64,000 bases of DNA from Cherax quadricarinatus (Eukaryota > Arthropoda > Malacostraca > Decapoda > Parastacidae): NCBI RefSeq assembly GCF_038502225.1, contig NW_027197009.1, positions 1 through 64,000 on the forward strand, in the 5' to 3' direction. The position numbers were made by a program, and so were the translations under genes. Positions 55,548-64,000 of the stretch are shown piece by piece (within the stretch, counting starts at the first letter, position 1; every line of letters begins with the position of its first letter). Below the pieces are notes generated by a model. That model was not told the origin of the DNA, searched no databases, and worked only from the letters and a program-made list of their open reading frames with translations.

Positions 55548-57170
55548 TTCATCATTATTCACTCCATCACTGTCTTGCCAGAAGGGTGCTTTACACTACA
55601 GTTATAAAACTGCAACATTAACACCCCTCCTTCAGAGTGCAGACACTGTACTTCCCATCTCCAGGACTCAAGTCCGGCCTGCCGGTTTCCCTGAATCCCT
55701 TCATAAATGTTACCTTGCTCACACTCCAACAGCACGTCAAGTCCTAAAAACCATTTGTCTCCATTCGCTCCTATCTAACACGCTCACGCATGCTTGCTGG
55801 AAGTCCAAGCCCCTCGCACACAAAACCTCCTTTACCCCCTCCCTCCAACCTTTCCTAGGCCGACCCCTACCCCGCCTTCCCTCCACTACAGATTTATACA
55901 CTCTCGAAGTCATTCTATTTTGTTCCATTCTCTCTACATGTCCGAACCACCTCAACAACCCCTCCTCAGCCCTCTGGATAATAGTTTTGGTAATCCCACA
56001 CCTCCTCCTAATTTCCAAACTACGAATTCTCTGCATTATATTCACACCACACATTGCCCTCAGACATGACATCTCCACTGCCTCCAGCCTTCTCCTTGTT
56101 GCAACATTCACCACCCATGCTTCACACCCATATAAGAGTGTTGGTATAACTATACTCTCATACATTCCCCTCTTTGCTTCCATGGACAAAGTTCTTTGTC
56201 TCCACAGACTCCTAAGTGCACCACACACTTTTTTCTCCTTATCAATTCTATGATTCACCTCATCTTTCATAGACCCATCTGCTGACACGTCCACTCCTAA
56301 ATATCTGAATACAGTCACCTCCTCCATACTCTTTCCCTCCAATCTGATATCCAATCTTTCGTCACCAAATTTTTTTTTGTTATCATCATCACCTTACTCT
56401 CTCCTATATTCACTTTTAGTTTTCTTCTTTTACATACCCTACCAAACTCATCCACCAACCTCTGCAACTTCTCTTCAGAATCTCCCAAAAGCACAGTGTC
56501 ATCAGCAAAGAGCAACTGTGACAACTCCCACTTTGTGTTAGATTCTTTATCTTTTAACCCCACACCTCTTGCCAACACCTGAGCATTCACTTCTCTTACA
56601 ACCCCATCTATAAATATATTGAACAACCATGGTGACATCACACATCCTTGTCTAAGGCCTACTTTTACTGGGAAATAATCTCCCTCTCTCCTACATACTC
56701 TAACCTGAGCCTCACTATCCTCATAAAAACTCTTCACTGCTTTCAGTAACCTACCTCCTATTCCATACACCTGCAACATCTGCCACATTGCCCCCCTATC
56801 CACCCTGTCATATGCCTTTTCCAAATCCATAAATGCCACAAAAACCTCTTTACCCTTATCTAAATACTGTTCACCTATATGTTTCACTGTAAACACTTGG
56901 TCTACACACCCCCTACCTTTCCTAAAGCCTCCTTGTTCATCTGCTATCCTACTCTCTGTCTTACTCTCAATTCTTTCAATAATAACTCTACCATACACTT
57001 TACCAGGTATACCCAACAGACTATAATTTTTGCACTCTCTTTTATCCCCTTTGCCTTTATACAAAGGAACTATGCATGCTCTCTGCCAATCCCTAGGTAC
57101 CTTACCTCTTTGCATACATTTATTAAATAATAGCACCAAACACAAAACTATATCCTCTCCTGCTTTTAAT
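55548..57170 (-). pseudogene. RTE-like LINE, RT and 3' UTR (reverse, 5'-truncated)
   Basis: From 57145 leftwards: LLFNKCMQRGKVPRDWQRAC, EQGGFRKGRGCVDQ, FMDLEKAYDRV, GLRQGCVMSPWLFNIF, FADDT, then after a frameshift near 56330-56370 the thumb and basic C-terminus to 55737, then the 3' UTR. It also lacks GRGI within the YRGISLL motif (a short in-frame loss near 57025). Close to the copy at 41236. It starts directly at the edge of the 24-bp minisatellite. Confidence 0.88.
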
Positions 57171-57270
57171 ATTTCTAAATGTTTCTCCTACTTCAGCATT
57201 TAGGTCCCCTAAATAAATAACAAAAACACATGATACCGTGACTGGAACGATACCACAATTGCTTTCTCTC

Positions 57271-57425
57271 ATTATTATAATTATGGGGGAGCACTAAACC
57301 CGTAGAATTATACAGCGCATGTGGGGGAATGGGAGGTATTCAGGCTTAATTCAGGAAACTGGATCACAGACCCAATTCCCTAGATCAAGAGCCCCTCACC
57401 AGCATCAAGGAACCTCACTTGAGGG
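57271..57425 (-). mobile_element. 164-bp SINE, copy 4 (reverse, diverged)
   Basis: Reverse-complemented: CCCTCAAGTGAGG at the 5' end (57425), the P4 hairpin, CCTCCC as P2', and the tail hairpin with AATTC/GGGTT. P2 is GTGAGG with CCTCCC: the third pair is G-C instead of the A-T of copies 1 and 2, and one pair is lost. No clear TSD. Confidence 0.75.
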
Positions 57426-57427
57426 AC

Positions 57428-57835
57428 TCAGTAGTTACAGGATTGGTACCAGTAGTTACAGGATTGGTACCAGTAGTTAAAGGATTGGTAATAGTTACAG
57501 GATTAGTACCACTAGTTACAGAATTAGTACCAGTAGTTATAGGATTGGTACCAGTAGTTACACAATTTGTACTAGTTACAGGATTGGTAATAGTTACAGT
57601 ATTGGTACCAGTCACAAGATTGGTACTAGTAGTGACAGGGTTGGTACTAGAAGTTACTAGTTACAGGACTGGTAATAGTTACAGGATTGGTACTAGTTAC
57701 AGGATTGGTACTAGTAGTTAAAGGATTAGTACTTGTTACAGGATTGGTACTAGTTACTGGATTGGTACCAGTAGTTATAGGATTGGTAGCAGTACTCACA
57801 GGATTGGTGTCACTACTTGCAGGATTGGAACCAGA
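57428..57835. repeat. About 20-bp minisatellite
   Basis: Units of AGTTACAGGATTGGTACCAGT with 18-24-bp length variants, about 19 units. It begins at the 5' edge of the reverse SINE. Confidence 0.9.
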
Positions 57836-57935
57836 TGGCTGACAGTCAGCAGATGGTTACCAGTCAGCAGATGGTTGCCAGCCAGCAGACAGTCGACAGT
57901 GAGCAGATGGTTGCCAGTCAGAGGATGGTTGACAA
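57836..57935. repeat. Short degenerate repeat (CAGCAGATGGTTGC)
   Basis: Five to six units of roughly 18-19 bp adjoining the previous array. Confidence 0.75.
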
Positions 57936-57993
57936 TCAGAAACAAGAGATGGTGGATCTAACCTGGCCCAGGGGTGTACCACTGTCATGCAGT

Positions 57994-58680
57994 ACAGTGG
58001 ACCCCCGACATTCGATATTAATTCATTCCTGAGAGTTCATCGAATGTCAAAAGTATCGAAAGTCGAATTAATTTTCCCCATAAGAAATAATGGAAATCAA
58101 ATTAATCTGTGCAAGACATCCAAAAGTATGAAAAAAAAATTTTACCACATGAAATATTAAGTTTAATGAAATAGAATAATTACAATAACAACAATAACAA
58201 TAGATTAATAACAATAGAATAATTGACACTTACCTTTAATGAAGATCTGGTGATGATTGATGGGATGGGAGGAGGGGAGTGTGTGGATGGTGTTAGTGTT
58301 TAGAAGGGGAATTCCCTTCCATTAGGACTTGAACTGGCAGCCTCACCATGCCTTACCACACTGTGTATGCCACTACGATCTTTAAATCTTTCAAACCAAC
58401 CTTTGCTGGCCTTAAATTCACTCACATCACTAGTTGCAGGCAATTTCTTTACCAAATCATCATGCACTCCGACACACGCACTCCACTTTCGTACTTTGCA
58501 ATTATCTCTTTCTTCATTTCAATAGTCATTAGCACCTTTTTTCTTGAAGGGTTGGCACTAGAAGCTTTCTTGGGGCCCATGGTGACTTATTTTGCAGAAA
58601 CAAGCACCAAAAACAGTGATAATATGGAATGTACCAAATGTATCTTTAGATGCGCGCACACTGGCTGGCTTGTAAAGTGG
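57994..58680 (-). mobile_element. Tigger-like deletion derivative (reverse)
   Basis: It starts CAGTGGACCCCCGACATTCG next to TA (terminal inverted repeat). It shares the AATTAATTTTCCCCATAAGAAATAATGG subterminal region with 54480-54540, and near 58515-58580 contains the inverse of the transposase start (MGPKKASSANP). The DDE domain is missing. The CR1 element begins immediately after about 58680. Confidence 0.7.
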
Positions 58681-58757
58681 TGACCTGTACTTTGAGTGCT
58701 GACCTGTACTTAACTCTGTGAAGAAGTGTCTTGTTTGCTCCCGTGGACTGAACCAAG

Positions 58758-59597
58758 ATGCCCTCCATCGAGCAACTTTACCAGCAACTTAAGGAAGAAT
58801 TGAGGGCAGCGAAGATGGAGATACGGCGATTGACCGAGGAAAACAAGAGGATTCGTAGTAGTCCTCCTGTTTCGAGTCCTCAGGTCAAGAAGGGATCGTG
58901 GTCAGTGGCTGGACAGCAGGGGACGACGAAGTTGACGATCAAGAAGACGAATGGAAAGCCAGAAACGATGAAGAAGAAAGAGACTGCTGTGGAAACTCCC
59001 GTGGAAACCTCCAACGCATTCTCGGTGCTACCCGACGAATGTGAGTCGACTACTGGGATCGTCACGACGAACGACAACAAGGAAGGTAAGAATATTGTTG
59101 TTGTTGGGGATAGCCAGGTTAGATACATGGATAGGGCATTCTGCTTGAAGGACAGGAGTAGGAGACAAAGGGTATGCTTTCCTGGGGCTGGGATGGAGGA
59201 CATTGTTAGCCGGCTTGACAACATCATGAACGGTAATGGGATCAATCCTATTATTTGCCTCAGTGCTGGAGGCAATGATGTAGGCAAGCGTAGAAGTGAG
59301 GATTTAGTTAGAAAGTTCAGGACAGCTATAGACATGATTAGGAAGAAGGGGGGGCGCCCTGTTATATGTGGCATTTTGCCAAGAAGAGGTGTTGGTAATG
59401 AATGGTTGTCCAGAGCAATTGGTATTAATTGTTGGCTGGATAAACACTGTAAGGATAATGCAGTACCATTCATTGACAACTGGGACAACTTCTATGGCCG
59501 AAATGACATGTATGCCAGGGATGGGGTTCACTTATCCAGGGCAGGTGTGGGTTTTCTTGCTAACTCAGTTGAGGGGGTTGTTAGGACTTTAAACTAG
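58758..59597 (+). CDS. CR1 ORF1: coiled coil plus SGNH esterase
   Basis: 279 residues from the ATG at 58758 (CAAGATG context). Residues ~5-35 form a charged heptad region (LYQQLKEELRAAKMEIRRL), probably a coiled coil for multimerisation. A Lys/Thr-rich linker follows. From ~112 an SGNH/GDSL-type hydrolase has block I VVVGDSQVRYMD with the nucleophile Ser, block III GGNDVG (about 171) and block V DGVHLS (about 255) with the Asp and His. ORF1 proteins with an esterase are known in CR1/L2 elements; the biological substrate is unclear. ORF2 restarts in another frame 14 nt after the stop. It has no internal stops. Confidence 0.9.
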   Translation: MPSIEQLYQQLKEELRAAKMEIRRLTEENKRIRSSPPVSSPQVKKGSWSVAGQQGTTKLTIKKTNGKPETMKKKETAVETPVETSNAFSVLPDECESTTGIVTTNDNKEGKNIVVVGDSQVRYMDRAFCLKDRSRRQRVCFPGAGMEDIVSRLDNIMNGNGINPIICLSAGGNDVGKRRSEDLVRKFRTAIDMIRKKGGRPVICGILPRRGVGNEWLSRAIGINCWLDKHCKDNAVPFIDNWDNFYGRNDMYARDGVHLSRAGVGFLANSVEGVVRTLN

Positions 59598-59611
59598 GAT
59601 TAGTTAGAGGT

Positions 59612-62575
59612 ATGGGTTTAGAAATGATTAATAATGAGTATGGATATATTGACTTATGCTCTGATATTAAGAATCTTAATAGTAACTGTCATGGAGTAAC
59701 TCTGGGTAATGATAATTTCAGAAATTGTGTAAAAACAAAGATGAATAGGAAAAATGTGCAGAAGAAAAAACATATGATGGTATTTTATGCTAACAGTCGA
59801 AGTGCAAGAAATAAAATTAATGAACTACGTTTGGTAGCATGTGCTGGGAACTTTGATATCATTGCATTAACTGAAACGTGGTATGATTTAAAGAGTCGGG
59901 ATATGACTGCTGAGTGTAATATTCAGGGATTTAAGTTGTTCAATGTGGATAGATGTAATGGGAAGGGGGGAGGAGTTGCATTGTATGTTCGAGAAAATAT
60001 TAATTGTTGCATAAAAACAGGTATAAAAATAGATGGAGCAGTAACAGAGTCTGTTTGGGTAGAGTTCGTGGAGGGTCAAGAAAAACTAATTCTAGGTGTA
60101 ATATACCGACCTCCAGGCTTGGATCACGATAGAGGGAGACTTCTTTGGGACGAAATTGTTAGGGCTTCTGGACACAGTAACATAGTCATAGTAGGGGACT
60201 TTAACTTTAGTCAAATTGACTGGAATTCTTTGACAGGTGATCTAGAGTCCAGTGACTTTATGGAAACAGTTCAGGACTGTTTTCTGAAACAGAGTGTAAC
60301 TGAGCCTACCAGGGGTAATAATTTGCTAGACCTAGTCTTGTCAAATAAGGAAACACTCGTGAATAATCTGGAGATCACTGAAGAGCTTGGCGCAAGTGAT
60401 CACAAATCCATCACTTTTAGCATTAATTGGGAATGCAAGAATAATGATAATACAGTAAAAATCCCTGATTTTCGTTCTGCCGATTATAATGGACTTAGGG
60501 AACATCTGTCTAATCTTGATTGGGGTTATCTAGCTAATGATTTTATTGACGATAATCATACTTATGAATATGAAGGGATCTGCTTTTATGATTGTTTTCT
60601 TAATAATGTACACAGTGCCCAGAGTATATACATTCCCCAGAGAGAAATTAGGTCTAATAATAACGATCCCAAATGGGTTAACAGGAGGCTAAAGCATCTA
60701 TTAGGGGAGAAAAGGGGAATTTATAGGCGCATCAGAAGAGGAGAGGTTAACCTTACTGACCAATATGTTCAGCTTAAAAGAGAAGTAAAAAAGGCGATTA
60801 GAAAGGCTAAACGTGACTATGAAATTAGAGTTGCTAATGAATCAAAGACTAATCCAAAGGGGTTCTTTCAAGTGTATAGGACGAAGGTGAAGGAAAAAGT
60901 AGGACCTCTGAAATCTGGGAATGGACAGCTGACGGATAATGAACTGGAAATGTGTTCCTTATTTAATGACTATTTTTTGTCAGTTTTTACACAGGAAGAT
61001 GTAAATGAGATTCCAGTAATTAACAATTATTTAGTTCCTGATGAATTTAAGTTAACTAATATTACTGTCACGAGGGACATGGTTATTAAACAGATAGACA
61101 AACTGAAACAAAATAAGTCCCCGGGACCCGATGAGTTGTTTTCAAGGGTACTTAAGGAATGCAAGATGGAGCTTAGTCAGCCATTAACGAGTGTATTCAA
61201 TGCGTCCATCCTTACCAGTGTTGTGCCAGAGTTGTGGAAGATGGCTAATGTGGTTCCTATATTCAAATCAGGGGATAAGTCCACTCCTTCAAATTACCGT
61301 CCAATAAGCCTGACATCTATAGTGGGCAAGTTATTAGAATCAATTATAGCTGACATTATCAGAAGTCACCTTGAAGAGCATAACTTGATAAATGAATCTC
61401 AGCATGGATTCACGAGAGGTCGTTCCTGCCTGACAAACTTACTGACGTTCTTCAATAGAACATTTGAGGCAGTTGACAGTGATAAGGAATATGATATTGT
61501 TTATTTGGATTTTAGTAAAGCCTTCGACAGAGTACCTCACAAGAGACTCTTAAGAAAAGTGGCAGCTCATGGTATAGGAGGTAAAGTTCTAGCATGGATT
61601 GAGGCATGGCTTACCAATAGAAAGCAGAGAGTTACCATTAATGGAGTGAAATCTGAATGGGGATTAGTCACTAGTGGCGTTCCACAAGGATCAGTTTTAG
61701 GCCCTCTCTTGTTCATAATTTACATTAATGACCTTGATGAAGGGATTACTAGTGACATGAGTAAGTTTGCTGATGATACAAAGATAGGCCGTATAATTCA
61801 CTCTGAGGAGGATATCAATGAACTCCAGGACGATTTGAACAAATTAATGTCTTGGTCTGAAAAATGGCAGATGAAGTTTAATGTGGATAAGTGTAAGGTA
61901 CTTGCCCTTGGTAATGAAAATAACCCTCGAAGCTATAATCTAGGTGAAGTAGAGCTTGGTCATACAGAATGTGAAAAAGACTTGGGAGTCATGGTAAGCA
62001 GAAATCTAAAGCCAAGACAGCAGTGCCTTAGTGTGCGCAACAAGGCCAACAGATTACTTGGATTTATCTCAAGAAGTATAAGTAACAGAAGTCCAAAAGT
62101 TATTTTACAGCTCTATACATCACTAGTGAGGCCTCATTTAGATTATGCTGCTCAGTTTTGGTCCCCTTACTACAGGATGGACATAGACTCATTAGAGAAC
62201 ATACAGAGAAGAATGACTAAAATGATTTACTGTGTAAGGAACCTCCCGTATGAAGATAGACTTAAAGCCTTAAATCTCCACTCTCTGGAGAGGCGTAGAA
62301 TGAGGGGAGATATCATTGAAGTGTATAAGTGGATGACGGGCATAAACAAGGGAGACATTAATAAAGTACTGAGGGTGTCGAACCAGGTAAGAACCAGGAA
62401 TAATGGATTTAAGTTGGATAAATTTAGATTTAGAAAGGACATAGGTAAGTACTGGTTTTCTAACAGAGTTGTAGATGCGTGGAACAGTCTTCCCAGTGGG
62501 GTGATAGAGGCTAGGACCTTGGGTAGCTTTAAGAAGAGACTGGACAAATATATGAGTGGGAGGGGCTGGGTTTGA
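59612..62575 (+). CDS. CR1 ORF2: APE endonuclease-reverse transcriptase, intact
   Basis: 987 residues. The endonuclease has FYANSRSARNKINEL (catalytic Asn), ALTETWY (Glu), GVIYRPPG, IVIVGDFNFSQIDW and GASDHKSI (Asp-His). A Lys/Arg-rich linker (LLGEKRGIYRRIRRGE) follows. RT motifs are KSPGPDELFSRVLKEC, YRPISLTSIVGKLLESI, QHGFTRGRSC, YLDFSKAFDRV, GVPQGSVLGPLLF and FADDTKIG (about 61766-61789); the thumb contains LGVMVSRNL. The C-terminus ends FKKRLDKYMSGRGWV. There is no RNase H. All catalytic residues I can see are present, so with ORF1 it could be mobile. A decayed relative lies at 28200-29690. Confidence 0.93.
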   Translation: MGLEMINNEYGYIDLCSDIKNLNSNCHGVTLGNDNFRNCVKTKMNRKNVQKKKHMMVFYANSRSARNKINELRLVACAGNFDIIALTETWYDLKSRDMTAECNIQGFKLFNVDRCNGKGGGVALYVRENINCCIKTGIKIDGAVTESVWVEFVEGQEKLILGVIYRPPGLDHDRGRLLWDEIVRASGHSNIVIVGDFNFSQIDWNSLTGDLESSDFMETVQDCFLKQSVTEPTRGNNLLDLVLSNKETLVNNLEITEELGASDHKSITFSINWECKNNDNTVKIPDFRSADYNGLREHLSNLDWGYLANDFIDDNHTYEYEGICFYDCFLNNVHSAQSIYIPQREIRSNNNDPKWVNRRLKHLLGEKRGIYRRIRRGEVNLTDQYVQLKREVKKAIRKAKRDYEIRVANESKTNPKGFFQVYRTKVKEKVGPLKSGNGQLTDNELEMCSLFNDYFLSVFTQEDVNEIPVINNYLVPDEFKLTNITVTRDMVIKQIDKLKQNKSPGPDELFSRVLKECKMELSQPLTSVFNASILTSVVPELWKMANVVPIFKSGDKSTPSNYRPISLTSIVGKLLESIIADIIRSHLEEHNLINESQHGFTRGRSCLTNLLTFFNRTFEAVDSDKEYDIVYLDFSKAFDRVPHKRLLRKVAAHGIGGKVLAWIEAWLTNRKQRVTINGVKSEWGLVTSGVPQGSVLGPLLFIIYINDLDEGITSDMSKFADDTKIGRIIHSEEDINELQDDLNKLMSWSEKWQMKFNVDKCKVLALGNENNPRSYNLGEVELGHTECEKDLGVMVSRNLKPRQQCLSVRNKANRLLGFISRSISNRSPKVILQLYTSLVRPHLDYAAQFWSPYYRMDIDSLENIQRRMTKMIYCVRNLPYEDRLKALNLHSLERRRMRGDIIEVYKWMTGINKGDINKVLRVSNQVRTRNNGFKLDKFRFRKDIGKYWFSNRVVDAWNSLPSGVIEARTLGSFKKRLDKYMSGRGWV

Positions 62576-62767
62576 TTGGTGTCAAGGGGTACGGGAGTTA
62601 TTTCTTGAGTAGCTTTAGGTAGATGTCGTTTTGATAAGGACCTGCCTCGTATGGGCCAGTAGGCCTTCTGCAGTGTTCCTACATTCTTATGTTCTTATGA
62701 GTTTCAAAACGACAGTTATCATATTGTACTGCTACTACCTACTACTACTGCTATTGTTTGCAAAGAA

Positions 62768-62845
62768 AAACAGACCTCTTGTTACCTTCAAGAGGGAGCT
62801 GGTCAGGCACCTTAAGTCAGTACCTGACAAGCCGGGCTGTAGTCT
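62768..62845 (+). mobile_element. C-terminal scrap of CR1/L2-like ORF2
   Basis: Translates to RPLVTFKRELVRHLKSVPDK, matching the C-terminus (LDKHLKSVPDQPGC) of the antisense element at 15291-18313. It runs directly into BEL/Pao sequence. Confidence 0.6.
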
Positions 62846-64000
62846 GTATTGTGGAAAATACTGTGTATATATTTTCCGGAAATACGGAGAGGCTAATAAA
62901 ATAATGCAAAGTGCAAATATGCCTCTGAGGGAATGGAATTGTAATTCGTCCAAATTAAAGGACAAAATAAGTAAAGATTACCCTGGAGATGAAGTGTCAA
63001 AATGTAGTAATGTATTGGGTTTAACTTGGGATACTGAGAGAGATTTGTTAATGTTAAAACCTAATAATTACAATATGCCCAATAAATTAACTAAGAGAGT
63101 TTTGCTTGCTGAAGTTTCCAAATGTTTTGATCCACTAGGTTTAGTGTCACCCCTTACTATAAGAGGGAAATTATTAATTCAGGAAGCATGGAAACTTAAA
63201 TGTGCTTGGGATGAAATTCTACCTGAGGAATTCATTAACAGGTGGGATGAATTAATTGGTGATTATAAGAAAATTCCAATGTTGGAGTTCCCACGCCAGG
63301 TGGCCAATCCAAATGGGAAAAATGTACTCCACATTTTTTGTGATGCTTCAAAATTGGCATATGGAGCAGTTGCTTCCCTTCAATGTAATAGTGTTATTTC
63401 TCTTGTTATGTCTGAGGCTAAAGTGTCTCCAATTAAATCACGTACCTTACCTCAGTTGGAATTAACAGCCATTTATGTAGGTGTCAAATTAGCTAATTAT
63501 ATAAGAAATAAGTTGCAGGAGATAAATATTAGCGATACTGTAATTTGGTCTTATAATGAGGTATCCTTACAATGGATTCGTAATGGAAACAGTAAAATTG
63601 TGTACGTACAAAACAGAGTGGCTGAAATTAATCAGATGCAAGAGAAGTATAATAGTTTGGGTCAGCATATGTTAACATTTAATCATATACCTGGTGAGGA
63701 GAATCCAGCTGATTTCTTGTCTCGAGGTTTACCTTATGCTAAATTTGTAAATGCTGTATCATGGTTTAAAGGACCGAGCTGGTTGGTAAATAAAGCTAAT
63801 TGGCCTGTACAAAAGGCGTATATTGCTCCTGTTGAAATTACTGTGACCACCACTCCAATAGTTTGTTTTGTCCTTCCTTAGCCATTGATATAAATAGGTA
63901 TTCTTCTTTACCCAAACTAATCAATGTAACTAAGTTGGTGTTTAAATTTCTAAACAAGATGAATATCTCATATAAGTTTTCACATCCTCTTGAATTTTGG
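62846..64000 (+). pseudogene. BEL/Pao LTR-retrotransposon pol fragment
   Basis: It enters pol late in the RT (LGLTWDTERDLLMLK), then has the Pao-specific FDPLGLVSPLTIRGKLLIQE and HIFCDASKLAYGA (RNase H first Asp), then TLPQLELTA (Glu). VIWSYNEVSLQWI follows, where other Pao elements usually have WSDS, so an RNase H Asp appears lost. HIPGEENPADFLSRG and WFKGPSWL follow. A stop at 63879 breaks the frame, but a +1 frame continues to the window end (RYSSLPKLINVTKLVFKFL, expected next in Pao pol). Protease, early RT, integrase and LTRs are not in the window. Confidence 0.82.

Larger units (their letters stand above)
58681..62699 (+). mobile_element. CR1-clade LINE, apparently intact, about 4 kb
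   Basis: Both ORFs are open and 12-14 nt apart. The 3' UTR is ~120 nt and ends CATTCTTATGTTCTTATG, an octamer repeat of the kind that terminates CR1 elements. The exact 5' end and TSD are not established. Confidence 0.88.

Noticed and set aside
55067..55621. ORFs on both strands with 8-residue repeats
   Set aside because: Generated by a 24-bp stop-free minisatellite; mutual overlap on both strands shows they are artefacts.

Overview
This is a eukaryotic, intron-era, repeat-dominated window with no bacterial features. Retrotransposon families, (TAA)n tails, poly-G/poly-C tracts, minisatellites and AT-rich unique DNA together suggest an arthropod. Several repeat sequences look like those I associate with decapod crustaceans (crayfish, crab or lobster), but that is recollection, not a search. 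Almost every long ORF belongs to a transposable element (TE). The only candidate host gene is two short exons on the minus strand (48685-48821 and 45499-45690).

Layout. 1-4317: 3' two thirds of an RNase H-bearing, I-clade-like LINE (copy A). 4905-6275: reverse RTE-like fragment split by a TIR element. 6350-8960: decayed L1/Tx1-like LINE holding a 164-bp SINE with perfect target-site duplications (TSDs). 9992-15290: 5'-complete copy B of the I-like LINE (5' fold, ORF1, ORF2). It is followed by an antisense CR1-like element (15291-18313) and a further partial copy C (18314-20045). 21481-26777: a plus-strand CR1-like element disrupted by an I-like LINE (copy D), a foldback/Penelope-like element that itself carries a hairpin-rich SINE, and the 164-bp SINE. 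28200-29690: relic of a CR1 family. 33070-35810: AT-rich tandem array of exon-like units with a conserved two-hairpin block. 38015-40400: RTE fragment, Tigger/pogo transposase remnant and more LINE debris. 40616-45008: TTAA-flanked piggyBac-like non-autonomous element with an RTE-like LINE inserted (41236-44736, perfect TSD). 45499-48821: candidate host exons between RTE fragments. 49312-52112: two minisatellites. 53340-58680: RTE, Tigger and SINE remnants plus 24-bp and ~20-bp minisatellites. 58681-62699: an apparently intact CR1 element with an esterase ORF1 and an EN-RT ORF2. 62846-64000: a BEL/Pao pol fragment running off the window.

The most interesting system is the I-like LINE and its short partner. 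The 164-bp SINE shares both its 5' ~100 nt and its 3' ~55 nt with the LINE. The shared 5' module can form a nested double-pseudoknot with the strand order of hepatitis-delta-virus (HDV)-like ribozymes (P1, P2, P4), and the pairs change together between LINE and SINE copies. The shared 3' end forms a hairpin with compensatory changes, followed by (TAA)n. A 60-bp insertion at 32181-32240 consists of just this tail between 8-bp TSDs. So the sequence supports an autonomous/non-autonomous pair defined by RNA structures at both ends; catalytic activity is not shown.
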